Shown here: piece after piece, positions 1 through 5,480 of the stretch | How positions within the stretch are numbered: position 1 is the stretch's first letter | Layout of the letters: each line of letters begins with the position of its first letter | DNA from: Verrucomicrobiota bacterium | GTDB lineage: Bacteria; Verrucomicrobiota; Verrucomicrobiia; Chthoniobacterales; UBA10450 | NCBI GenBank assembly: GCA_003219335.1 | Contig: QHOF01000140.1 | Span: forward strand, 1,653 to 7,398 | DNA length: 5,746 nucleotides | Direction of reading: 5' to 3' | Translations under genes and position numbers: made by a program | The notes under the pieces: generated by a model | What the model was told of the DNA's origin: nothing | The model's input: the letters and a program-made list of their open reading frames with translations, nothing else | Database searches by the model: none

Positions 1-65
1 AACTCATTTGCAGACCGACGAATAACTTCTTTACGAAAGCGAGCTTGCTCGAAGCATTGAGTAAT

Positions 66-127
66 CAAGGAGGAGCGCCTTCCAATCCACCCTGTTGAAT
101 CGGCGGACTAGAGACCGCCGCTCCTTG
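66..127. repeat. REP-like two-hairpin intergenic repeat, copy A
   Basis: This 62-bp element matches 3990-4051 without gaps at 52 of 62 positions, and the last 27 positions are identical. It is bounded by a perfect 7-bp inverted repeat (CAAGGAG at 66-72, CTCCTTG at 121-127). Inside is a 6-bp perfect hairpin (CGGCGG at 101-106, CCGCCG at 115-120, 8-nt loop). The left half corresponds to a second hairpin that is better preserved in copy B. It lies two bases beyond the pepF stop codon, as REP elements and 3' processing or terminator structures often do. Function is not shown by the sequence. Confidence 0.85.
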
Positions 128-129
128 CT

Positions 130-1932
130 TCAAAGCAAGAACTCTTCCAATTCTCCAACCCGCCGTTCGAATAACTGCAACGTGCTCTCGATCGGTGCGG
201 ACGTGGCCATGTCCACGCCGGCCAGTTTCAATGTCTCCAGCGGAAACTTCGAGCCGCCCGAGCGCAGGAAATTCAGATACGCCTCCACGCTTCCCGGCTC
301 GCAGGAAAGCACCCGCTGCGAAAGCGCCACGGCAGCGGAAATTCCGGTCGCATATTTATAGACATAGAACGCGTGATAGAAGTGCGGAATCCGCAGGCAT
401 TCCAGATCCAGCTCCGGATCGAGGACGAAGTTTTCGGCAAAATAGGTTTCAAGCAGCTTGTGATATTCCGATTTGAAAACTTCGAGCGTCAGAGCGTCGC
501 CGCTTTCCTCGATGGCGTGGATAATTTTTTCGAATTGAGCGAACATCGTCTGGCGAAAGAGCGTGCCGCGCAGGTCATCGATTTGTCGATTGATCACATA
601 AGCGCGCATCTTCGGGTCGCGCGTTGTTTGCAGCAGATGATGGGTCAGCAGTTCTTCGTTAAACGTCGAGGCCACCTCCGCCAGAAAAATCGGGTACTCG
701 TGATCCTGAAACAGCTGCGCATTCTGCGAGAACCAACTGTGCATGGAGTGGCCGGCCTCGTGCGCGAGCGTGTACACATCGGCGAAAACGTCCTCTTTGT
801 AATTCATGAGGATGTACGGCGGCGCGCCATAGCTGCCGGATGAAAACGCGCCGCTGCGTTTGCCTTTGCTCTCGTAACGATCGCACCAGCGCGCGGAGCG
901 CAAACCTTCCGTGAGGACATCCACATATTCCTCTCCGAGCGGAGCCAGCGCGGCCAAAACGGCTTTAACCGCTTGATCAAAGGTAAAACGCGTCTCGATT
1001 TCCGGGACCAGCGGAACGTACATATCGTCATGATGCAGTTCGCGCAGCCCCAGCGCGCGGCGACGCAGATCAAAATAGCGAAATAGCGGTTTTAGATTCC
1101 CGCGCACAGATTGGATCAAGCCGTCATACACTGCGACCGGCACGTCATCGGGAAACAGCGCCGCTTCGAGTGCAGACGAATAATGTCTGGCTCGCGCGTG
1201 AAACGCATCTGCCTTCACGGAATACGCCAGCGCCGCAGCAAGCGTGTACTGATGGTCCTGAAATTCTGCGTAGAACTGATGAAAAGCCCGCTCGCGCAAT
1301 TCGGGATCGCGCTTCACCAAAAACGAACTGAACGAGCTTTGGGTTAGCGCTCTTTCGCGTCCGGTCTCATCGATCAACGTGCCGAATTTCATGTCCACAT
1401 CGGTCAACTGCGAGAAAGCGTCGTCGTAGCCGCTGAGCGCGACGTTGCTGAGCGCGAGAAGACGTTCCTCCGGCACGGAAAGCACATGCAGCTTCAGCCG
1501 CCGGATTTTGTGCAACTTGATTCGCCAATCCTTTAACGCCGGATCCGCAATGAACTGCGCAAACTGTTCGTCATCGATCGCCAGTATTTCCGGGACAACA
1601 AACGCCGATGCCTCACCGATCCTGGTTATCAGATTCTGAACTTGTCCGATGCGCGTGAGGTATTCGTTGTTGGCGCTATCCTCGGCCAGTTGCAGCGACG
1701 CATAGTGATAGATGCGTTCCATTTTCAGCCCGAGCGACTTCTCGAACTCAAGAAGCGCTGCCAATGTCTGCGCCGATTCTCCCACTCTACCCTTCCACTG
1801 CTCAAGTCTCGGATAGGCGTGCTGAAGCCAGGCAAAATCCTCCTGCCATTTGCTCACGTCGGTGAAAAGATGAGAGAGGTCCCATTTATCGGACTCCGAA
1901 ATGTCCGAGCGACTAGGAATTGCAGAAGACAT
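130..1932 (-). CDS. pepF: Oligoendopeptidase F (M3 family zinc metallopeptidase)
   Basis: A cytosolic zinc peptidase that cuts short peptides, probably in peptide recycling. The 600-aa length is typical of PepF. Numbered from the ATG at 1932, the zinc-binding motif HEAGH is at residues 391-395 (His391 and His395 as ligands, Glu392 catalytic). The downstream segment AEVASTFNE, around residues 418-426, supplies the expected third ligand (Glu419). The N-terminal opening WDLSHLF and the stretch SGAFSSGSYGAPPYILMNY before the active site are characteristic of the family. There is no signal peptide. A TTG at 1947 would add five residues, but it lies inside a heptamer repeat, so the ATG is preferred. 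It is the last gene of a minus-strand group, 54 bp after the uracil-DNA glycosylase gene, and could be co-transcribed with it. No convincing Shine-Dalgarno sequence is visible. The catalytic core looks intact. Substrate range cannot be read from the sequence. Confidence 0.95.
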   Translation of the reverse strand: MSSAIPSRSDISESDKWDLSHLFTDVSKWQEDFAWLQHAYPRLEQWKGRVGESAQTLAALLEFEKSLGLKMERIYHYASLQLAEDSANNEYLTRIGQVQNLITRIGEASAFVVPEILAIDDEQFAQFIADPALKDWRIKLHKIRRLKLHVLSVPEERLLALSNVALSGYDDAFSQLTDVDMKFGTLIDETGRERALTQSSFSSFLVKRDPELRERAFHQFYAEFQDHQYTLAAALAYSVKADAFHARARHYSSALEAALFPDDVPVAVYDGLIQSVRGNLKPLFRYFDLRRRALGLRELHHDDMYVPLVPEIETRFTFDQAVKAVLAALAPLGEEYVDVLTEGLRSARWCDRYESKGKRSGAFSSGSYGAPPYILMNYKEDVFADVYTLAHEAGHSMHSWFSQNAQLFQDHEYPIFLAEVASTFNEELLTHHLLQTTRDPKMRAYVINRQIDDLRGTLFRQTMFAQFEKIIHAIEESGDALTLEVFKSEYHKLLETYFAENFVLDPELDLECLRIPHFYHAFYVYKYATGISAAVALSQRVLSCEPGSVEAYLNFLRSGGSKFPLETLKLAGVDMATSAPIESTLQLFERRVGELEEFLL

Positions 1933-1940
1933 TCGGAAAA

Positions 1941-1975
1941 CGTCCAACGTTCAACGCCCAACGTCCAACGCCGAA
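1941..1975. repeat. Heptamer tandem repeat, five units
   Basis: Five consecutive 7-bp units are visible: CGTCCAA, CGTTCAA, CGCCCAA, CGTCCAA and CGCCGAA. They fill most of the 54-bp gap between the uracil-DNA glycosylase stop and the pepF start, and the first unit overlaps the alternative TTG start of pepF. The tract resembles the short tandemly repeated heptanucleotides (STRR) described in cyanobacteria, but the consensus differs. No function is evident. Confidence 0.85.
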
Positions 1976-1986
1976 TTCAGATGCCG

Positions 1987-2610
1987 TCAGCGCTGGCAGA
2001 GTCTCGCTACAGCGGAATGGCGTGCAATCAATTTCAGTGCGCGCGCCGTCAGTCCGCGACCTGGCGCAATTTTGTGCCATGGCGAGGCACCGGAGGGATG
2101 CGGCAAGGGAATTACATCGAAGCGGCGCTCAGCGCGTTCCACTCGAAATTTACGGCCAATCACTTCCTCCAACTTTCCACAGTCGATGAACTGCATAATA
2201 GCCAGCCGCCCCACAGGAATGATGAGACGTGGCCGCAAGATTCGGATCTCATCGTCCATCCATGATGAGCAGTTGCGAATCTCATCCGGCGCCGGAACGC
2301 GATCCGTGCCGCTGGAATTTTTCCCGGGAAAACAACGGCATACCGCTGCGAAATAGATTTTCGATCTCACAGCGGCTTCATTCATCCCGCAGAATTCTTC
2401 GAACCAGCGGAAAAGCGTTTTACCCGCGGTGTGGGCAAACGGCCTTTGCAAAACTGGTTTACGCGGGCCTGGCGCCTGGCCAACGATCATGACATCGCTC
2501 ACGATTGCGCCGCCGGACACAGGCGCCGATTGCATGCGCGGGCAACGACGACACTGCAGCAATTGCGCGACGTGGTGGTTTAGTAATTCCTGCCGATTTG
2601 GTCTAGCCAT
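1987..2610 (-). CDS. Uracil-DNA glycosylase superfamily protein (family 4-like, Fe-S type)
   Basis: A 207-aa protein of the COG1573-type uracil-DNA glycosylases, which excise uracil or related damaged bases from DNA in base-excision repair. Four cysteines fit a 4Fe-4S site: Cys20 and Cys23 (CRRC), Cys93 (CRCFPG) and Cys114. Motif A is VGQAPGP at residues 43-49. It is followed by RPF at 56-58 and the AGKTLFRWF helix. Motif B is HPSGAS at 171-176, preceded by PLP. Classical family 4 enzymes have GEAPG or GEGPG in motif A, so the Gln45 here points to a less studied branch. The KRRIH loop of UDGX is absent. The ATG at 2610 is chosen because CRRC then falls about 20 residues from the N-terminus, as usual. 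An upstream in-frame start at 2676 would read through the inverted-repeat element. The gene lies between that element and pepF. Substrate specificity is not predictable; the superfamily call is firm. Confidence 0.87.
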   Translation of the reverse strand: MARPNRQELLNHHVAQLLQCRRCPRMQSAPVSGGAIVSDVMIVGQAPGPRKPVLQRPFAHTAGKTLFRWFEEFCGMNEAAVRSKIYFAAVCRCFPGKNSSGTDRVPAPDEIRNCSSWMDDEIRILRPRLIIPVGRLAIMQFIDCGKLEEVIGRKFRVERAERRFDVIPLPHPSGASPWHKIAPGRGLTARALKLIARHSAVARLCQR

Positions 2611-2620
2611 ACGTCGATTC

Positions 2621-2754
2621 AAAAGCGGTGCTAGGACGCCCCGCACTCCAAAAGCACTTCGTGCGAAACGAGGCAAGCTGACGATTAATTTCGCGAAGCT
2701 TTGGGAGTGCGCACTGCTTGCCCGCCCGTGTGCGGGCGTCCTCGCGTCGCTTTT
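2621..2754. repeat. 134-bp inverted-repeat element, MITE-like
   Basis: The two ends are imperfect inverted repeats. The left arm (2621-2655) begins AAAAGCG and contains AGGACGCCC (2633-2641) and GCACTCCAAAAGC (2643-2655). The right arm contains GCTTTGGGAGTGC (2698-2710, 12 of 13 matched to the left arm), GGGCGTCCT (2734-2742, exact) and ends CGCTTTT (2748-2754). The right arm carries an extra stretch with its own perfect hairpin (GCCCGC at 2720-2725, GCGGGC at 2732-2737). The interior, 2656-2697, is also partly self-complementary. It fills nearly all of the 142-bp gap between the DUF2905 and uracil-DNA glycosylase genes, and its right end overlaps the DUF2905 stop codon. It encodes no protein. 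I see no target-site duplication, so insertion is an inference. Confidence 0.7.
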
Positions 2755-2974
2755 AACGCCGGAAAATCGAGAAAACCGACAGCAACAGGCTCAGCACGAT
2801 GCTGAGAATGATGCAGGTAACGATGGGAAAATAAAATGCCGAATGCTCGCGCTCGATGCGAATGTCGCCCGGCAATCTGCCCAGCCATTTCGGTGCAAAA
2901 CCAGTCCACATCAACAGGCCCACGACCGTGGTGATCACACCGATGATCACGATGAATTTGCCAATCTCGCGCAT
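2753..2974 (-). CDS. DUF2905 family small membrane protein
   Basis: A 73-aa protein with the layout of the DUF2905 family, whose biochemical role is unknown to me. An N-terminal membrane helix covers roughly residues 5-24 (from GKFIVIIG to GLLMW). A short polar segment follows with the family signature KWLGRLPGDIRIER (29-42), then FYFP (47-50). A second membrane helix covers about 51-70, and the protein ends FRR. The length is normal for the family. The ATG at 2974 places the first helix immediately after MREIG and is preferred to a longer upstream reading. No clear Shine-Dalgarno sequence precedes it. The gene diverges from the dnaJ-like gene with 48 bp between the start codons, and it leads the minus-strand group that continues, across an inverted-repeat element, into the glycosylase and pepF. 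The stop codon coincides with the edge of that element. Confidence 0.88.
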   Translation of the reverse strand: MREIGKFIVIIGVITTVVGLLMWTGFAPKWLGRLPGDIRIEREHSAFYFPIVTCIILSIVLSLLLSVFSIFRR

Positions 2975-3022
2975 CGTTCAAAAAGTTGCGCGAACTGGGC
3001 GGAGGCACAAGCTTGAGAATAG
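2975..3022. promoter_or_regulatory. Divergent intergenic region (DUF2905 / dnaJ-like)
   Basis: These 48 bp separate two divergent start codons, so initiation signals for both genes probably lie here or just inside the coding ends. I find no convincing -35/-10 pair. A GGAGG at 3001-3005 ends 17 bases before the dnaJ ATG, too far for a standard ribosome binding site. There is no CIRCE heat-shock operator. This is the only gap in the window without a repeat. The regulatory label follows from gene arrangement, not from a motif. Confidence 0.3.
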
Positions 3023-3985
3023 ATGCCAGTCCAATTTCGAGATTATTACGAGACGCTCGGTGTGCCGAAGACGGCCACAGATGACGAGATCCGCAGCGCG
3101 TTTCGCAAGCTGGCGCGCAAATATCATCCCGATGTAGCGAAAGACAAAAAGGCCGCCGAAGAAAAATTCAAGGAGATCAACGAAGCATACGAGGTGCTGG
3201 GTGACTCCGAAAAGCGCAAGAAATACGATCAGCTCGGAGCGGATTGGAACCGGCCCGGCGGATTTCAACCGCCACCCGGCTGGCAACAGTGGGAAGGACA
3301 GCAACCCGGCGGCGGATTTTACCAATGGGGAGGCGACGGTGGCCGCGTGCAGTTCGAATTCGGCGGCACCGGCTTCAGCGATTTCTTCGAAGCGTTCTTC
3401 GGGGGCGGTCGCGGCCGTTCCGCTTTCGGCGGATTCGGCGGACGTCAGGCCACAGCGGAGCGCGGGGCCGATGTCGAAGCCGACATCATGGTTACGCTGG
3501 AAGAAGCGCTGCAAGGATCGACCCGAACGGTCTCCCTGCGTCGGGCCGGCTCAAACAAAGTGGAGAATTACCAGGTTAAGATTCCGCGCGGCGTTCACGA
3601 AGGACAGCGAATCCGTTTGCGCGGTCAAGGTGAAGCGGGCGCCCGCGGCGGCAAAAGCGGCGATCTCTTTCTGCGCGTGCGTCTGGCGCGACATCCCGAT
3701 TTTGCAGTTGAGGGCAGCGATCTGATTCATGAGGTGAAAATCGAACCGTGGCGTGCAGTCTTAGGCAGCGAATTGGTCGTGCCCGCTCTTGAAGGCAGCG
3801 TGCGCTTGAAAGTTCCGCCAGGCACACAGGGGGGACAGCGCTTTCGCCTGCGCGAGCGCGGTCTGCCGGGAGTTTCGGGAAAGCGCGGCGACCTCTACGT
3901 CGATGTGCAGATCAACGTGCCGAAGAAACTGACCGAACGCGAACGTGAGATCTGGAGCGAGCTGGCGAAACTGCACGGCGCGTGA
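3023..3985 (+). CDS. CbpA-like DnaJ (type II J-domain) co-chaperone
   Basis: A 320-aa Hsp40 that should stimulate DnaK ATPase activity and deliver unfolded clients. The J domain spans residues 7-71, with the HPD tripeptide at 35-37 and KRKKYD at 64-69. Residues 78-147 form a Gly/Phe-rich linker, unusually rich in Pro, Gln and Trp in its first part (QPPPGWQQWEGQQ), and containing FSDFFEAFFGG at 118-128. The C-terminal substrate-binding region starts near GADVEADI (148-155) and holds the two beta-barrel-type repeats, including KIPRGVHEGQRIRLRGQG and KVPPGTQGGQRFRLRERG. The four CxxCxGxG zinc-finger repeats of type I DnaJ are absent, which places it with CbpA/DnaJB-type proteins. No dnaK or grpE is nearby, so it is probably an accessory J protein. 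The ATG at 3023 leaves the usual short lead before the J domain. A REP-like element begins four bases after its stop codon. Confidence 0.94.
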   Translation: MPVQFRDYYETLGVPKTATDDEIRSAFRKLARKYHPDVAKDKKAAEEKFKEINEAYEVLGDSEKRKKYDQLGADWNRPGGFQPPPGWQQWEGQQPGGGFYQWGGDGGRVQFEFGGTGFSDFFEAFFGGGRGRSAFGGFGGRQATAERGADVEADIMVTLEEALQGSTRTVSLRRAGSNKVENYQVKIPRGVHEGQRIRLRGQGEAGARGGKSGDLFLRVRLARHPDFAVEGSDLIHEVKIEPWRAVLGSELVVPALEGSVRLKVPPGTQGGQRFRLRERGLPGVSGKRGDLYVDVQINVPKKLTEREREIWSELAKLHGA

Positions 3986-3989
3986 ATAA

Positions 3990-4051
3990 CAAGGATGGGC
4001 GGTTTCCAATCCGCTCTTTTGGGGCGGCGGACTAGAGACCGCCGCTCCTTG
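3990..4051. repeat. REP-like two-hairpin intergenic repeat, copy B
   Basis: This is the second copy of the element at 66-127, in the same orientation on the plus strand. It has a 6-bp outer inverted repeat (CAAGGA at 3990-3995, TCCTTG at 4046-4051). One hairpin has a GCGG/CCGC stem (3999-4002 and 4011-4014). The other has a perfect 7-bp GCGGCGG/CCGCCGC stem (4024-4030 and 4039-4045, 8-nt loop). The whole element could fold as an outer stem carrying two stem-loops. It starts four bases after the dnaJ-like stop codon and could stabilise or end that transcript, but there is no U-run typical of an intrinsic terminator. Confidence 0.85.
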
Positions 4052-4090
4052 ACTCGACAGCGTGCCGGCAATTCGTGTAATTGATGTCTT

Positions 4091-4522
4091 ATGAAAATTT
4101 CCGTTGGCTCGGATCACGCGGGTTTTCAGTACAAGGAGAAGGTGAAAGAACTACTGAGTTCGCTTGGGCACGAAGTGAAAGACTTCGGCACGTTCAGCGA
4201 AGAGCCGGTGGATTATCCGCTTTTTATTCGCCCCGCGGCGGAAGCAGTGGCGCGCGGCGAATGCGAACGCGGTATTGTCTTCGGCGGCTCGGGCAACGGT
4301 GAAGCGATGGTTGCGAACAAGGTGCATAGCGTGCGTTGCGCGCTTTGCTGGAGTGAAGAGTCGGCCCGGCTTTCGCGACAACACAATGACGCCAACGTGC
4401 TCTCAATTGGTCAGCGCCTCATTCCAAAAGATCTGGCGCTCAACATTGTGCGAATCTGGCTCGAAACCGGCTTCGACGGCGGCCGGCACGAGAGACGCGT
4501 GGCAATGCTAAACGCAATGTAA
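4091..4522 (+). CDS. rpiB: Ribose-5-phosphate isomerase B
   Basis: This enzyme interconverts ribose 5-phosphate and ribulose 5-phosphate in the non-oxidative pentose phosphate pathway. At 143 aa it is full length for the RpiB/LacAB family. Family landmarks are GSDHAGF at residues 6-12, DYP at 41-43, GGSGNGEAMVANK at 65-77, HNDANVLSIGQR at 98-109 and the C-terminal GGRHERRV at 130-137. The cysteine that acts as base in the E. coli type (CGTGIG) is replaced by glycine. Glu71 sits where the Mycobacterium tuberculosis type uses a catalytic glutamate, so this is the Glu-type enzyme and should be active. The ATG at 4091 begins exactly at the conserved first strand (MKISVGSDHAG). No Shine-Dalgarno sequence precedes it. 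It follows the dnaJ-like gene by 105 bp, mostly filled by a repeat, and converges with the prenyltransferase gene. An isomerase acting on a related sugar phosphate remains possible. Confidence 0.92.
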   Translation: MKISVGSDHAGFQYKEKVKELLSSLGHEVKDFGTFSEEPVDYPLFIRPAAEAVARGECERGIVFGGSGNGEAMVANKVHSVRCALCWSEESARLSRQHNDANVLSIGQRLIPKDLALNIVRIWLETGFDGGRHERRVAMLNAM

Positions 4523-4532
4523 AGGTCAAACT

Positions 4533-4602
4533 CGAAATCCGAATATCGAAATCCGAAACGTATTCGGATTTTGCTTTGCTATTCGAATTTCGAATTTCGA
4601 AT
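4533..4602. repeat. Degenerate 7/14-bp period repeat tract
   Basis: Two 14-bp units lie end to end at 4533-4546 and 4547-4560 (CGAAATCCGAATAT and CGAAATCCGAAACG, sharing their first 11 bases). Further on, at 4582-4602, are three exact tandem copies of TTCGAAT. The two blocks are partly complementary to each other and to the intervening TTCGGATTT. The tract occupies most of the 89-bp gap between the convergent rpiB and prenyltransferase genes. It is distinct in sequence from the heptamer tract at 1941-1975 but shares the 7-bp period. Confidence 0.8.
4547..4573 (+). terminator. Possible rpiB terminator hairpin
   Basis: A 9-bp perfect stem (AAATCCGAA at 4549-4557, TTCGGATTT at 4563-4571) has a 5-nt loop, and a G:T pair plus a C:G pair extend it to 4547-4573. 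It starts 24 bases after the rpiB stop and is followed by T-rich sequence (TTTTGCTTTGCT). The stem is AT-rich and the T-run is interrupted, so it would be a weak intrinsic terminator. It is built from the surrounding repeat and could be incidental. Its symmetry would also present a hairpin to transcripts arriving from the opposite gene. Confidence 0.35.
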
Positions 4603-4611
4603 TTTTACAAT

Positions 4612-5466
4612 TTAGAACAATCGATCCACGCAAACCGCTACCAAAAACACCGCGCTTACAAACGCGTTGCTCTGAAAAAACGCACGATGGATTCCAGCTA
4701 AATCCAGCTTCGTTGCGGTTTTGTGTTCGTAGAAAAGCATCGCCGCGACGACCGGCATCGACCAGTAATAGATCACACCAAGTTTCGCGGCGATCCCAAA
4801 ACCAATCAGCGCCGCAAATGTGAGGAGATGCAGCAGCTGTGCGGCACGCAGGCTGCGTGTAACTCCCAGTTTGACTACCAGCGACCGAATCCCTTCGCGC
4901 CGGTCAAAATCATAATCCTGCGTCGCGTAAATCAGATCGAATCCTGCCACCCAGCAAATCACGCCTGCCGCGAGCACCAGTGGCGCAAGATCAATCCGTC
5001 CCGTTTGCGCGATCCAGGCGCCCACCGGAGCGACCGCCAGCGCAAGTCCGAGAAAAAAGTGCGTCGCGCTGGTAAACCGTTTCGTCACCGAGTAGAAAAA
5101 AACTACCGCGAGAGCCACAGGCGCCAGAATGAAGGTCAATCGATTGATTGCAGCCGCGACCACGACAAATCCGGCGGAACTCACAACCAGCAAGACTGAC
5201 GCTGCAGATTTCGAAACCAGCAGGTGGCGAGACGCAGTCCGCGGATTGCGCTGGTCGAGAGACCAATCAACCAACCGATTGAAAAGCATTGCCGCCGTGC
5301 GCGCGAACACCATGCAGGCGACGACTAGGAATAGAATTCTCAACGACGGCCAACCATTCGCCGCTACAATCAGCGCGCCGAGAGCGAACGGCAGCGCAAA
5401 AATTGTGTGCGAAAAACGAATCAGCCGCAGAAAACGACCAACTGGCCCGTTTCCAACTCCTCGCAT
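4612..5466 (-). CDS. mqnP: UbiA-family prenyltransferase, MqnP type
   Basis: A 284-aa integral membrane prenyltransferase that attaches a polyprenyl chain to an aromatic acid during quinone synthesis. The first Asp-rich motif is NRLVDWSLD at residues 63-71, the second DLIYATQDYDFD at 177-188; these bind the Mg2+-diphosphate of the prenyl donor. Hydrophobic helices cover most of the rest. Several segments match the 'putative 4-hydroxybenzoate polyprenyltransferase' subgroup that includes MqnP of the futalosine menaquinone route: HTIFALPFALGAL (20-32), ARTAAMLFNRL (55-65), NPRTASR (74-80), PVGAWIAQTG (147-156) and WVAGFDLIY (172-180). The family is firm; assignment to menaquinone rather than ubiquinone synthesis is inference, since no other mqn or ubi gene is visible. 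The ATG at 5466 is chosen because the homologous region starts right after it. A longer in-frame reading to 5703 runs through a repeat and over the upstream gene. No Shine-Dalgarno sequence is seen. Confidence 0.88.
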   Translation of the reverse strand: MRGVGNGPVGRFLRLIRFSHTIFALPFALGALIVAANGWPSLRILFLVVACMVFARTAAMLFNRLVDWSLDQRNPRTASRHLLVSKSAASVLLVVSSAGFVVVAAAINRLTFILAPVALAVVFFYSVTKRFTSATHFFLGLALAVAPVGAWIAQTGRIDLAPLVLAAGVICWVAGFDLIYATQDYDFDRREGIRSLVVKLGVTRSLRAAQLLHLLTFAALIGFGIAAKLGVIYYWSMPVVAAMLFYEHKTATKLDLAGIHRAFFQSNAFVSAVFLVAVCVDRLF

Positions 5467-5480
5467 AAAACCGGAGGAAA

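Noticed and set aside
1..65. Short open frames and a CGAGC/GCTCG hairpin (40-51) at the left edge
   Set aside because: Fragments of about 20-30 codons on both strands show no recognisable protein; the 5-bp hairpin has a 2-base loop and no context.
124..139. Palindrome CTTGCTT-ca-AAGCAAG over the pepF stop codon
   Set aside because: A two-base loop is too tight for a full RNA hairpin and there is no U-run; probably chance at the repeat edge.
130..1932. Several long open frames on the plus strand opposite pepF and similar overlapping frames across other genes
   Set aside because: They overlap genes with clear family motifs, are rich in Arg, Cys, Ser or Pro, and show no domain; they are antisense or off-frame shadows.
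1933..1947. TTG start for pepF, five residues longer
   Set aside because: It lies in the heptamer repeat, uses a rarer start codon, and adds nothing conserved.
2611..2676. N-terminal extension of the glycosylase to 229 aa
   Set aside because: The added residues are translated from the inverted-repeat element; the ATG at 2610 fits the family spacing to CRRC.
2643..2710. GCACTC...GAGTGC inverted repeat resembling the CIRCE heat-shock operator near a dnaJ-like gene
   Set aside because: CIRCE is TTAGCACTC-N9-GAGTGCTAA; here the arms are 42 bp apart, lack the flanking TTA/TAA, and lie beyond DUF2905 rather than upstream of dnaJ. It belongs to the inverted-repeat element.
4054..4081. Possible rpiB promoter: TCGACA (4054-4059), 16-bp spacer, TGTAAT (4076-4081), which would give an almost leaderless mRNA
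   Set aside because: The -10 hexamer lacks the most important A at its second position, and the -35 partly depends on chance. Too weak to list, though a leaderless rpiB would fit the missing Shine-Dalgarno sequence.
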